Shown here piece after piece: positions 18,091 through 26,117 of a stretch of DNA of 64,000 nt (its first letter is position 1; each line of letters starts with the position of its first letter). A program made the position numbers and the translations under genes. Origin of the DNA: Ruminococcus flavefaciens (GTDB lineage Bacteria; Bacillota; Clostridia; Oscillospirales; Ruminococcaceae); the NCBI RefSeq assembly GCF_900116855.1, contig NZ_UETD01000010.1:141063-205062 (forward strand). The letters are read 5' to 3'. The notes under the pieces are model-generated. The model was given only the letters and a program-made list of their open reading frames with translations. It ran no database searches and had not been told where the DNA came from.

Positions 18091-18134
18091 GACACAAAAG
18101 CAGGTATTGTGCTTTTGCGCTTTTTCTTAGTGTC
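18091..18134 (+). promoter_or_regulatory. nested hairpin in the xylanase leader (possible attenuator)
   Basis: Inner stem AAAAGCA (18096-18102) / TGCTTTT (18110-18116) followed by GCGCTTTTTCTT reads as a weak intrinsic terminator. An outer pair GACAC (18091) / GTGTC (18130) encloses the hairpin and its T-run. GAAAAGGAGG lies just before it, far from the true start, whose own site is GTGAGGAATG upstream of 18181. Confidence 0.45.
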
Positions 18135-18180
18135 ACGAAGAAAACATATATCACGAAATGAAAGTGAGGAATGATTAAAC

Positions 18181-21100
18181 ATGAAATTCAGAGGTGTTAA
18201 AAGAGCTGCACTCGGATTCGTAGCCAGCATCGTATGCGTTTCATCAGTACCTTTCACAGCGTTCAATGCTGCTGCCGGTCAGACATATACTCTGAACGGT
18301 GCAGGACAGCATAAGGGTACTGGCCCCGATGGCTACAGCTATGAGATCTGGGCTGCTGATACAAACCAGCCGTCATCAATGACACTTGGTGACAACGGTA
18401 CTTTCACAACAAAGTGGAACTGTGCAGGACCCAGCGGAAACTTCCTTGCCCGCCGCGGTATCGATATGGGCAGCACAAAGAAGTTCCAGGATTACGGCGG
18501 AATCACTTGCGATTTCGATGTAAACTGGTCAGCAAGCTCTTCAGGTAACTCACGTCTTTGTATCTACGGCTGGACACAGAATCCTCTCGTAGAGTACTAT
18601 ATAGTTGAGGACTGGAAGAACTGGTGTCCTCCTAACGGATCCCCCGGAGCAGGAAGCCCCTTAGGCACAGTAAGCCTCGACGGAGCTAACTACTACATCT
18701 ACAAGGAGAACCGTAACTCATATACTATCGAGGGCAACAAGCCCTTCGTACAGTACTTCAGTGTCCGCAGCAGCGGAAGAACAAAGGGTACCATCAGTGT
18801 TTCAAAGCACTTTGAGGCTTGGGAGTCCAAGGGACTTCAGATGGGTAAAATGTACGAGGTTGCTTTCAACGTAGAAGGTTGGGAGAGCAACGGTGAGGCA
18901 AGCGTAAATAAGAATACTATTACTCTTGGCAAGGAACCCGATCCCGAGCCTACACCTACACCCACACCTACAGTAGAGCCCGATACAAACGGAAATTACT
19001 TCCAGAGCACTTTCGAGAGCGGCACAGGCGGCTGGACAGCAAGAAGCAGCGGATCAACAAAGGTCGCAGTTACTTCTGATGTAAGCTATGACGGCAGCAA
19101 GGCTCTCGCAGTTACAGGCAGAACAGCTGAGTGGAACGGCGCAGCTATCGAGCTTGACTCGGCAGCATTCGTTCCCGGCGAAACATACAGCTTCAGCGTA
19201 GGCGTGCTCCAGAAGTCAGGCAGCACAGTTCCTATGCAGCTCTCACTCCAGCAGGGTGACGGCGACAGCGCTTCTTACACATCTATCGCTAAGGTAGACG
19301 CTAAGAGCGGCGAGTGGACAAAGCTTGAGAATACTTCATTCAAGATCCCCTCGAATTCAGGCACAATGACTCTTTATGTTGAGACTCCCCAGGATTCCGG
19401 CGAGCTCACAGACTTCTATATAGACGTTGCTCAGGGTTCAAAGTCAGGCGTTAAGTCCTCTGTTGTAACAGGACAGGGCAAGGTCGGTTCATCATCCGAT
19501 CCCGGTTCAGTAGATCCCGGCACAACAGATCCTGTTCCCACTGTAAGCAGCGGTTCAACAGGTCACGCAAACCGTGATTACACATACACAAAGGGCGGCT
19601 CAGGCTTCAAGGATCACGCAGGTCACCTCTTCAGACTCGGTACTTCCGTAAGCCAGTACGAGCTCAATTCAGGCAATACAGGTAAGGACTTCATCCTCAA
19701 GAACTACAACTCCATCACTTGTGAGAACGAGATGAAGCCTGATTCAACAGTTAAGGGCGTAAACGGTACAGATGTTACCATCAGCCTCAACGATGCAAAG
19801 CCTGCTCTTGATTTCGCAAGCAAGAACGGTCTCGGCGTCCGCGGTCATACCTTCGTATGGTATCAGCAGACTCCTGAGTTCTTCTTCAAGGACGGAAACG
19901 GATACGCTTCAAAGGCTACAATGGATAAGCGTCTTGAGAACATGATCAAGAATACATTCTCTGCTATCAAGTCTCAGTATCCTAACCTCAAGCTTTATGC
20001 ATATGATGTTTGTAACGAGCTCTTCATCAACGACGGCGGCGGAATGAGAGATACTCTCGAGAACGGCGGCGAGATGTGGGGAACCAAGCAGGGTTCACGC
20101 TGGGTAAGTATCTACGGTAAGGATAACCCCGAGTACATCATCAATGCCTTCAAGTATGCAAGACAGTATGCACCTCCTACTTGTAAGCTTTACATGAACG
20201 ACTTCAACGAGTATATGCCCAAGAAGAGAATGGACCTCTACAACATGGCTAAGAAGATCATGGCAGAGGGCGACTATATCGACGGTATCGGTATGCAGTC
20301 ACACCTTTCTGACAGATATCCTTCAGCTTCTGAGTATGAGGAAGCAATCGAGCTCTTCGCAAGCCTCGGTCTTGACGTTCAGGTAACAGAGCTTGATATC
20401 ACAAACGAGTTAGGCGGAAACGATAAGGCATATCCTCAGATATTCCAGAAGATCGCTGATCACGCTAACAACATCTCATCTGTAACCCTCTGGGGTACAA
20501 CAGACGAGAGAAGCTGGAGAAAGGATCAGAACGGCGGTTCACCGCTTCCTTTCAGCAACTATCAGCCTAAGTCCTTCTACAACGAGATCCTCAGCATTCT
20601 CGATAAGACACCCCCTGTAACAACAGCAGGCGGACAGACTCCTGTAACAACTACAACTACAACTTCTGTAACACCTACGATCGTTACTCAGGTCATCGAC
20701 GAGAAGGAAGAGCTCAACAAGAAGGTTTCCAAGTGGGGCGACGCTAACAACGACGGCACAACAGAGCTGGCAGATGCTATCTACATCATGCAGGCACTTG
20801 CTAACCCCAACAAGTACTCTCTCACAGATCAGGGCAAGTACAACGGTGACGTTTACGAGGCAGGCGAAGGTATAACAGCTAACGATGCTCTTGCAATCCA
20901 GAAGAAGCTCCTCGGTCTCATCAATACACTTCCCGAGAGCTATTCAAGCAAGCTTTCTACAAAGGTTGTTACAGTTACCGGCAACACACCTCAGGTTCAG
21001 ACAACAACAACCAAGAGCCAGCAGACAGTGGTAACAAATACCCCTTCATCAGCAGGTAAGGGTTCAATAAACAGCAACTTCGACAGCGGCGCAGGCAGCT

Positions 21101-22218
21101 GGTCAGCAAGAAGTGCTTCAGTTGCAGCAACATCTGATGCTTACTACGGTTCATCAGGTAAGGCTCTTGAAGTATCAGGCAGATCACAGGAGTGGAACGG
21201 CGCAGCTATCTCACTCGGCTCCGACTTCAAGGTTGGCGAGACATACAGCGTAAGCTTAGCAGCTCTTCAGGTCGCTAAGGACAATGCAACCATCCAGATC
21301 TCACTCCAGCAGGGCGAGGGTGACAGTGCTTCATACACATCTATCGCTAAGGCTGAGTGCAAGAAGGGCACATGGACAAAGATCGAGAATACTTCATTCA
21401 CAATTCCTGATAACTCAGGCGATATGATCCTCTACGTAGAGACAGTTCAGGATTCAGGTGATCTCATGGACTTCTATATCGATAACGTAGTAGTTGCAGC
21501 TGAGGGCACAAAGTCTTCAGTAACAACAGGCGGTCAGGGTAAGGTACCCGAGCCCAAGACAGTAACAACACCCGGTGTTGATACTTCCAAGAAGCTCTGC
21601 GCTATCGCATTCGACGACGGTGCATCAGCTTCAAGCAGAACAGACCCGGCTTACAGGATCATGGACGCTCTCATCAAGAACAACATGACAGCTACATTCT
21701 TCTATGTAAGTGACTGGATCAAGACAAACGAGCAGGTCAAGTTCGCATACCAGAATGGTATGGAAGTTGCAAACCACACTAAGTCACATCCCGAGGGAGG
21801 CCTCAGCAAGCTCAGCAGTGACCAGATCAGATATCAGTGGTCTGAGTGTAACAGCAAGCTCAAGAGCATCATCGGCACAGAGCCTTCACACCTCATGAGA
21901 CTTCCTTATCTCGATGGCGGCGGACAGGTTACAACAGCTCTCTATGATGTACCCCTTATTGACTGTGCAATCGATACAAGAGACTGGAGCAATGCTTCTA
22001 AGGATCAGATCGTTCAGACAATCAAGAACGCAGCTAACGACGGATCACTGCAGGGTGCTATCGTACTTTGCCACGAGAACTATGCTACAACAGCAGCAGC
22101 TATGGAAGAAGTTCTTCCTTGGCTCGCACAGAATGGTTACCAGAACGTAACCATCTCTGATATGGCAGCTGCAAAGGGCAAGACTCTCCAGGGCGGCGTT
22201 ATCTACAAGCGCGTTTGA
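18181..22218 (+). CDS. multimodular xylanase/esterase GH11-CBM22-GH10-dockerin-CBM22-CE4
   Basis: 1345 residues, secreted (signal peptide about 1-32). Modules in order: GH11 xylanase 33-252 (nucleophile Glu138 in NPLVEYY, acid/base Glu232 in NVEGW); Pro/Thr linker; CBM22 about 270-420; GH10 xylanase about 460-808 (acid/base Glu613 in YDVCNE, nucleophile Glu737 in QVTELDI); Thr-rich linker; dockerin about 851-920 with two calcium-loop-like repeats (GDANNDGTTELADA, second ending ANDALAIQKKLLG); CBM22 about 961-1108; CE4 polysaccharide deacetylase about 1137-1340 (Asp1145/Asp1146, His1199 and His1203 in NHTKSH, RLPY). One chain can cut xylan backbones by two fold types and remove acetyl groups while docked to a scaffoldin through a cohesin. 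The same order is known for Ruminococcus cellulosomal xylanases. Confidence 0.97.
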   Translation: MKFRGVKRAALGFVASIVCVSSVPFTAFNAAAGQTYTLNGAGQHKGTGPDGYSYEIWAADTNQPSSMTLGDNGTFTTKWNCAGPSGNFLARRGIDMGSTKKFQDYGGITCDFDVNWSASSSGNSRLCIYGWTQNPLVEYYIVEDWKNWCPPNGSPGAGSPLGTVSLDGANYYIYKENRNSYTIEGNKPFVQYFSVRSSGRTKGTISVSKHFEAWESKGLQMGKMYEVAFNVEGWESNGEASVNKNTITLGKEPDPEPTPTPTPTVEPDTNGNYFQSTFESGTGGWTARSSGSTKVAVTSDVSYDGSKALAVTGRTAEWNGAAIELDSAAFVPGETYSFSVGVLQKSGSTVPMQLSLQQGDGDSASYTSIAKVDAKSGEWTKLENTSFKIPSNSGTMTLYVETPQDSGELTDFYIDVAQGSKSGVKSSVVTGQGKVGSSSDPGSVDPGTTDPVPTVSSGSTGHANRDYTYTKGGSGFKDHAGHLFRLGTSVSQYELNSGNTGKDFILKNYNSITCENEMKPDSTVKGVNGTDVTISLNDAKPALDFASKNGLGVRGHTFVWYQQTPEFFFKDGNGYASKATMDKRLENMIKNTFSAIKSQYPNLKLYAYDVCNELFINDGGGMRDTLENGGEMWGTKQGSRWVSIYGKDNPEYIINAFKYARQYAPPTCKLYMNDFNEYMPKKRMDLYNMAKKIMAEGDYIDGIGMQSHLSDRYPSASEYEEAIELFASLGLDVQVTELDITNELGGNDKAYPQIFQKIADHANNISSVTLWGTTDERSWRKDQNGGSPLPFSNYQPKSFYNEILSILDKTPPVTTAGGQTPVTTTTTTSVTPTIVTQVIDEKEELNKKVSKWGDANNDGTTELADAIYIMQALANPNKYSLTDQGKYNGDVYEAGEGITANDALAIQKKLLGLINTLPESYSSKLSTKVVTVTGNTPQVQTTTTKSQQTVVTNTPSSAGKGSINSNFDSGAGSWSARSASVAATSDAYYGSSGKALEVSGRSQEWNGAAISLGSDFKVGETYSVSLAALQVAKDNATIQISLQQGEGDSASYTSIAKAECKKGTWTKIENTSFTIPDNSGDMILYVETVQDSGDLMDFYIDNVVVAAEGTKSSVTTGGQGKVPEPKTVTTPGVDTSKKLCAIAFDDGASASSRTDPAYRIMDALIKNNMTATFFYVSDWIKTNEQVKFAYQNGMEVANHTKSHPEGGLSKLSSDQIRYQWSECNSKLKSIIGTEPSHLMRLPYLDGGGQVTTALYDVPLIDCAIDTRDWSNASKDQIVQTIKNAANDGSLQGAIVLCHENYATTAAAMEEVLPWLAQNGYQNVTISDMAAAKGKTLQGGVIYKRV

Positions 22219-22248
22219 TAAGTAATAATTCTTATCAGAGTTTCAAAT

Positions 22249-22274
22249 GTGCCGATCATTTCGGTGGTCGGCAC
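22249..22274 (+). terminator. hairpin downstream of the xylanase
   Basis: GTGCCGATCA / TGGTCGGCAC, a 10-bp stem with one G-U pair, 31 bases after the stop. There is no T-run, so it may protect the 3' end rather than terminate. Confidence 0.5.
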
Positions 22275-22313
22275 ACTAATTAAGATTTCTCCAAATTTTA
22301 ATATCCCCTGAAA

Positions 22314-22349
22314 GGCAGTCGGTGTAAATCGGCTGTCTTTTCATTTTTT
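22314..22349 (+). terminator. terminator of the xylanase transcript
   Basis: GGCAGTCG / CGGCTGTC stem (two G-U pairs) followed by TTTTCATTTTTTC. Confidence 0.7.
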
Positions 22350-22366
22350 CAGAAAAATGCTATAAT
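22338..22366 (+). promoter_or_regulatory. probable promoter of the sigma/anti-sigma pair
   Basis: TTTTCA (22338-22343), a 17-base spacer, TATAAT (22361-22366). The -35 lies in the T-tract of the preceding terminator. Confidence 0.5.
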
Positions 22367-22424
22367 ATTATGTGACTTTTTGTATTACTCAAAGCGTGTA
22401 TATAGTGAAAGGAGCTGATGATGA

Positions 22425-22898
22425 ATGCAAAAATGCGGCTGCGCTCGCGAGGCGGTCGAGAAATACGGTGATATGCTGTACAGGATAAGCCTGCTTATTC
22501 TGAAAAACACTGCCGACGCAGAAGACGCTGTGCAGGAGACCTTCATAAAATACTTCACGAAGGCACCGGAGTTCACAGACGCAGAACATGAAAAAGCATG
22601 GCTCATCACTGTAGCCACAAATAGATGCCGCGATATGCTCAGATATCGTTCACGCCACGAGACTGAGAGCGAGGAGGTTCTGAATACATACGCTGTAGAG
22701 AAAAGCGACAGCGGAATACTTGAGGCTCTTATGGAGCTCAACGACAAATACAGGATAATAATGATACTGTTCTATGTTGAGCAGTACAAGATAGACGAGA
22801 TCGCGGATATAACAGGAGTAAGCGTTTCGGCAGTCAAAATGCGCCTGTCAAGGGGCAGGAAGCTGCTGGAGGAGAAATACAGAAAGGAGTATATGTAG
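22425..22898 (+). CDS. ECF-type RNA polymerase sigma factor
   Basis: 157 residues with sigma region 2 (about 8-72: YRISLLILKNTADAEDAVQETFIKYF, the core-binding/-10 recognition helices) and region 4 (about 98-152: KYRIIMILFYVEQYKIDEIADITGVSVSAVKMRLSRGRKLL, the -35 helix-turn-helix). There is no region 1.1 or 3. The start follows AAGGAG with 9-base spacing. The next gene starts two bases after this stop and encodes a membrane protein with a short cytoplasmic N-terminus, the usual anti-sigma arrangement. The target genes are unknown; the neighbouring xylanase is a candidate only by position. Confidence 0.9.
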   Translation: MQKCGCAREAVEKYGDMLYRISLLILKNTADAEDAVQETFIKYFTKAPEFTDAEHEKAWLITVATNRCRDMLRYRSRHETESEEVLNTYAVEKSDSGILEALMELNDKYRIIMILFYVEQYKIDEIADITGVSVSAVKMRLSRGRKLLEEKYRKEYM

Positions 22899-22899
22899 T

Positions 22900-24918
22900 A
22901 TGGATAAGAAGCTCAGAAATGCGGCTGAAAAGATAACAATGCCCGAGGATATGAAAGAGCGTATCATAAAAGCCTGCGAAAACATAGACAAAACGAACAT
23001 AGAGCGCATCGATAACGACGGCTATACCGAAGTCGTAAGCGGTACCGAGCGCATTAGCAGCAGAAACAACATTATCCGCGTAGTCAGCGCTGCTGCAGCC
23101 TGTGCAGTTCTTGCCGCCGGCATAGGAACTACGGGAGTGCTCCTCCATAAAAACCACAGAAGCCAGCTGGCAGACAGTGACATCGTTGATAGTAATGAAC
23201 AGCTGACCAGTCCTTTCGGTGACTTCACCAAGGTGGACTTCAATTTTTATCTTTTTGACGAAAACTACGACGGATTCTCAGACGAAACCTATGCTGAACT
23301 TGCCGATTTCTTCAATAGTTTCGACTGGGGCGAAGAGTATGAGAATGCAGAGGGCAGAGAGTTTCAACAGGATTCTCTGACCAGATACGGCGCGATAAAC
23401 TGGGAAGATGACAAGGGCAAGAATTCCATTACCATAGAAACGGACGGTTTTATCAGCTATAAGAGGTACATTTTGAGTGGAGAAACTGAAAATCTATCAA
23501 TGGATCTCGCCTTCACCAAGTACTACATGATAGACTTTGAAGCCTTCGATAAGGGGATAAAGGAAATAATCGGCAACGACGGATCAGAGTCAGCTGCCGA
23601 AGCCGGAATATCACCTTTCGGCGATTTCACCGCATTTGACTTTGATCTTCAGTCAGGTGTCTGGAACTATAATAAGCGTACAAGTGCAGCTATATATACG
23701 GGGCTGGCAGATTTCCTCAACACCTTCGACTGGGGCGAGCCCGTGGAAGACACGAGTGGCAGAGGGGATGAAATTGTTGTTACTGATTATGCTTATAACA
23801 TTTCGTGGGAAGAAAACAGAGTCGTTTCGTGGCTTTATATAGCAGATGACGGGTTTGTTTCCTACTCTGCAAATAAATATTCCGAGGACTATCTGACTTC
23901 GGAGGAGGTCGAAAGAAGGTCATACAGCATAGATTATGAAGCCTTTGACAAAGGGCTGCAAAATATTCTTGCTCAGGATGTGTACATCAGTCAGGAGGAG
24001 GCGGACAGACTTCTCAGCGGTTCCTTCGTATTATCCGAGCTGACCGATAGTAATAACGTCAGGATAGAACCCGATAGGGCGGAAGCAAAGGAAATGCTCA
24101 ATGAGTTCCTTAGGGACGGCTTTATCTATATGCTGAAAAGAAGTGTACCTGATAATGCTTCCGAAGGATATAATTTAAAATATAGCGTGATGCTTGAATT
24201 TAAGACCGACGATGGTCAAAGGCACACTGAAAACTTCACTATTTATGAAAATGGCGTTGTAAGCAGCAGCGAGTATATGGGTACTGGCAACGATCTTTTA
24301 CCTTACACTGCGGATAATTACTCTATCAATATCGAGGAATTTGAGAGCAGACTGAGGGGGATACTCGGGGATGATGAGTTTAATACGGGAAATACAGCAG
24401 AGCTTGGAGAGAGGTGTGAGACAGATGGCTGGGAATACGTTATAAAGTCAGTTGATGTGACCAAGAGCGGCGATGGAATGGACGTTTTTCCCGAGGGGCA
24501 TTACGCTTGTGACGAAAACGGCGATCTTATCGGTGACAGTTCCTATATCATTGCAGATATAGCGTTGACTAACAATACTGATACGGACAGGTCATTGTAT
24601 ATGAACTCTACACGCGTCGATCTGTATAATTATAACGGCGATGAACTGGACTTTAAAAACTCTATGGAAGCTACGGCGTACATTTTCAACGGAGATCGTT
24701 CTGTTTATGAAGCAGATTACTTTAAGACAGACTTTAAGGCAGGAGAGAGTAGGACATTCAGGGTCGGATATGTGATCGACGACGAATATCTTGACAAAAG
24801 CTTTGATACTATCCGCATCGAAATAAACCACTCAGGCATGGCTGAAGCAAATGAGAATATCAGATATTACAGACTTGGCGAAAAAAAATCGCTTAATGAC
24901 ATAGCAAAACAGGGATAA
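22900..24918 (+). CDS. membrane-anchored putative anti-sigma factor with large external region
   Basis: 672 residues. A cytoplasmic N-terminus of about 60 residues (MDKKLRNAAEKITMPEDMKERI) could bind the sigma factor. A single transmembrane helix follows (about 63-84, VVSAAAACAVLAAGIGTTGVLL). Outside are two internally similar repeats beginning FGDFTKVDFNF (about 106) and FGDFTAFDFD (about 237), each with a DFxNxFDWGE motif, a third related segment near 365-480, and a C-terminal beta domain (about 490-660) resembling DUF4352-type immunoglobulin-like folds. This gives a sensory exterior of unknown ligand. Assignment as anti-sigma rests on gene order and topology, because no ZAS zinc motif is present. 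Confidence 0.65.
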   Translation: MDKKLRNAAEKITMPEDMKERIIKACENIDKTNIERIDNDGYTEVVSGTERISSRNNIIRVVSAAAACAVLAAGIGTTGVLLHKNHRSQLADSDIVDSNEQLTSPFGDFTKVDFNFYLFDENYDGFSDETYAELADFFNSFDWGEEYENAEGREFQQDSLTRYGAINWEDDKGKNSITIETDGFISYKRYILSGETENLSMDLAFTKYYMIDFEAFDKGIKEIIGNDGSESAAEAGISPFGDFTAFDFDLQSGVWNYNKRTSAAIYTGLADFLNTFDWGEPVEDTSGRGDEIVVTDYAYNISWEENRVVSWLYIADDGFVSYSANKYSEDYLTSEEVERRSYSIDYEAFDKGLQNILAQDVYISQEEADRLLSGSFVLSELTDSNNVRIEPDRAEAKEMLNEFLRDGFIYMLKRSVPDNASEGYNLKYSVMLEFKTDDGQRHTENFTIYENGVVSSSEYMGTGNDLLPYTADNYSINIEEFESRLRGILGDDEFNTGNTAELGERCETDGWEYVIKSVDVTKSGDGMDVFPEGHYACDENGDLIGDSSYIIADIALTNNTDTDRSLYMNSTRVDLYNYNGDELDFKNSMEATAYIFNGDRSVYEADYFKTDFKAGESRTFRVGYVIDDEYLDKSFDTIRIEINHSGMAEANENIRYYRLGEKKSLNDIAKQG

Positions 24919-24922
24919 AATA

Positions 24923-24959
24923 AAAAGACCGCACATCTTATGATGTGCGGTATTGTTTT
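24923..24959. terminator. bidirectional terminator
   Basis: ACCGCACATC-ttat-GATGTGCGGT (24928-24951) with T-runs on both sides. It lies between the convergent anti-sigma and AraC-type genes and overlaps the latter's stop. Confidence 0.9.
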
Positions 24960-25818
24960 ATCTTAGTGAATATAGCTTTTTGAAGTCTGTTGGAGTGCAG
25001 TGCTTGATTTCTTTGAAGATACGGTTGAAGGTAGTAAGGCTCTTGAAGCCCGAGCGCATAGCCACTTCTGTAATGGGAATGCTTGGGTCAAGGAGGAGAA
25101 GCTCCGCCGCCTTGGTACGTCTTGCGTTTATGTACTGGAGATAGGACATAGCGTTATACTGCTTGAATATACGCGAGAAGTGGTACTTGCTGTAGCCTGC
25201 AACATCGGCAAGCTGTTCAAGTGTGATATCGTACATGTAGTTATTGTCGATATACTTTAGCACGGTACCGAACTTTTCGCTGTACTCGTCTATCTTCTCG
25301 TCATCGCAGTCCATAACTATCTTCTGCTGCTCCAGCTGATATTCGCGGAGAGCCATGAACAGCTCGATGACCTTGACGTATATCTTGACGTCGGCAAGCT
25401 CCGACTTCGAGTTATAGAGAGAAAGGATATCCAGCATGGTCTTTTTCGCCAGAACATGCAGCTCCTTATCCATATCCGCATTGATGAGAACAGCCGAATT
25501 CAGTGAACGCATAACAGGCTCGAGAGCAGATATCTCGCCGAGGATACTGTTATCGCACTGAAAGATTATACGCCTTCCGGGAATGGCAGGCATACTGTGA
25601 AGCTCACCCGGGGGAACGATGAGAACATCGTTTTCGGGAATAATATAATCAATACCGTTCACAGTGACTGTATATTCATTTTTCAGCGGCATGAGGAGTT
25701 CAACGGCGTTATGCCAGTGAACGGGATAAGCCTCATTCTCGTTATTGTCGTAGAGCATGGCATATTTTTGGGTGTCATACTCCACAGTCTCGAAGTCGCC
25801 CGAGAGATGTTTTATCAT
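24958..25818 (-). CDS. AraC family transcriptional regulator
   Basis: 286 residues. An N-terminal cupin-type sensor (AYPVHWHNAVELLMPL near 30-45, GELHSMP near 72) and a C-terminal pair of helix-turn-helix motifs (about 185-285: DITLEQLADVAGYSKYHFSRIFKQ and IPITEVAMRSGFKSLTTFNRIFKE) fit the AraC/XylS family, many members of which control sugar use genes. The start at 25818 follows a run of G (GAGGGGGGG); the frame continues upstream without a better site. The promoter is at 25908-25936. No neighbouring sugar operon is present, so its regulon is unknown. Confidence 0.9.
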   Translation of the reverse strand: MIKHLSGDFETVEYDTQKYAMLYDNNENEAYPVHWHNAVELLMPLKNEYTVTVNGIDYIIPENDVLIVPPGELHSMPAIPGRRIIFQCDNSILGEISALEPVMRSLNSAVLINADMDKELHVLAKKTMLDILSLYNSKSELADVKIYVKVIELFMALREYQLEQQKIVMDCDDEKIDEYSEKFGTVLKYIDNNYMYDITLEQLADVAGYSKYHFSRIFKQYNAMSYLQYINARRTKAAELLLLDPSIPITEVAMRSGFKSLTTFNRIFKEIKHCTPTDFKKLYSLR

Positions 25819-25907
25819 TTTAATACCCCCCCTCTGAACTGCACTTACAGAGGTCGTGACCAAATATTGCTATCATTTGGTTTCGTCTCAACTTAATTAC
25901 TAATAAC

Positions 25908-25936
25908 ATTATAATCTATATGACGTTTTTTGTAAA
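25908..25936 (-). promoter_or_regulatory. promoter of the AraC-type gene
   Basis: On the minus strand TTTACA (25936-25931), a 17-base spacer, TATAAT (25913-25908). Confidence 0.75.
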
Positions 25937-26066
25937 TGCTTTTTGTACAACTTTGTGAAAACTATACAAATGGACTAACCAATTTTTGCGCAAAATGAAT
26001 TGTGGTCAACCGCAAAAAACAGGCGATTTTTACAGAGCGATTACAGCCGTGCAACAGGGAAGTGAC

Positions 26067-26104
26067 AAAAAGCTCCCCTGACGACCGCATATCGTCAGGG
26101 GAGC
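26067..26104 (-). terminator. terminator of the flotillin gene
   Basis: GCTCCCCTGACGA / TCGTCAGGGGAGC, a 13-bp perfect stem, followed on the minus strand by TTTTT. Confidence 0.93.
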
Positions 26105-26117
26105 CTGTGGTAAAATA

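Noticed and set aside
17886..18161. 91-codon plus-strand frame before the xylanase
   Set aside because: Very Lys-rich translation of AT-rich DNA, overlaps the promoter and leader hairpin, no ribosome site.
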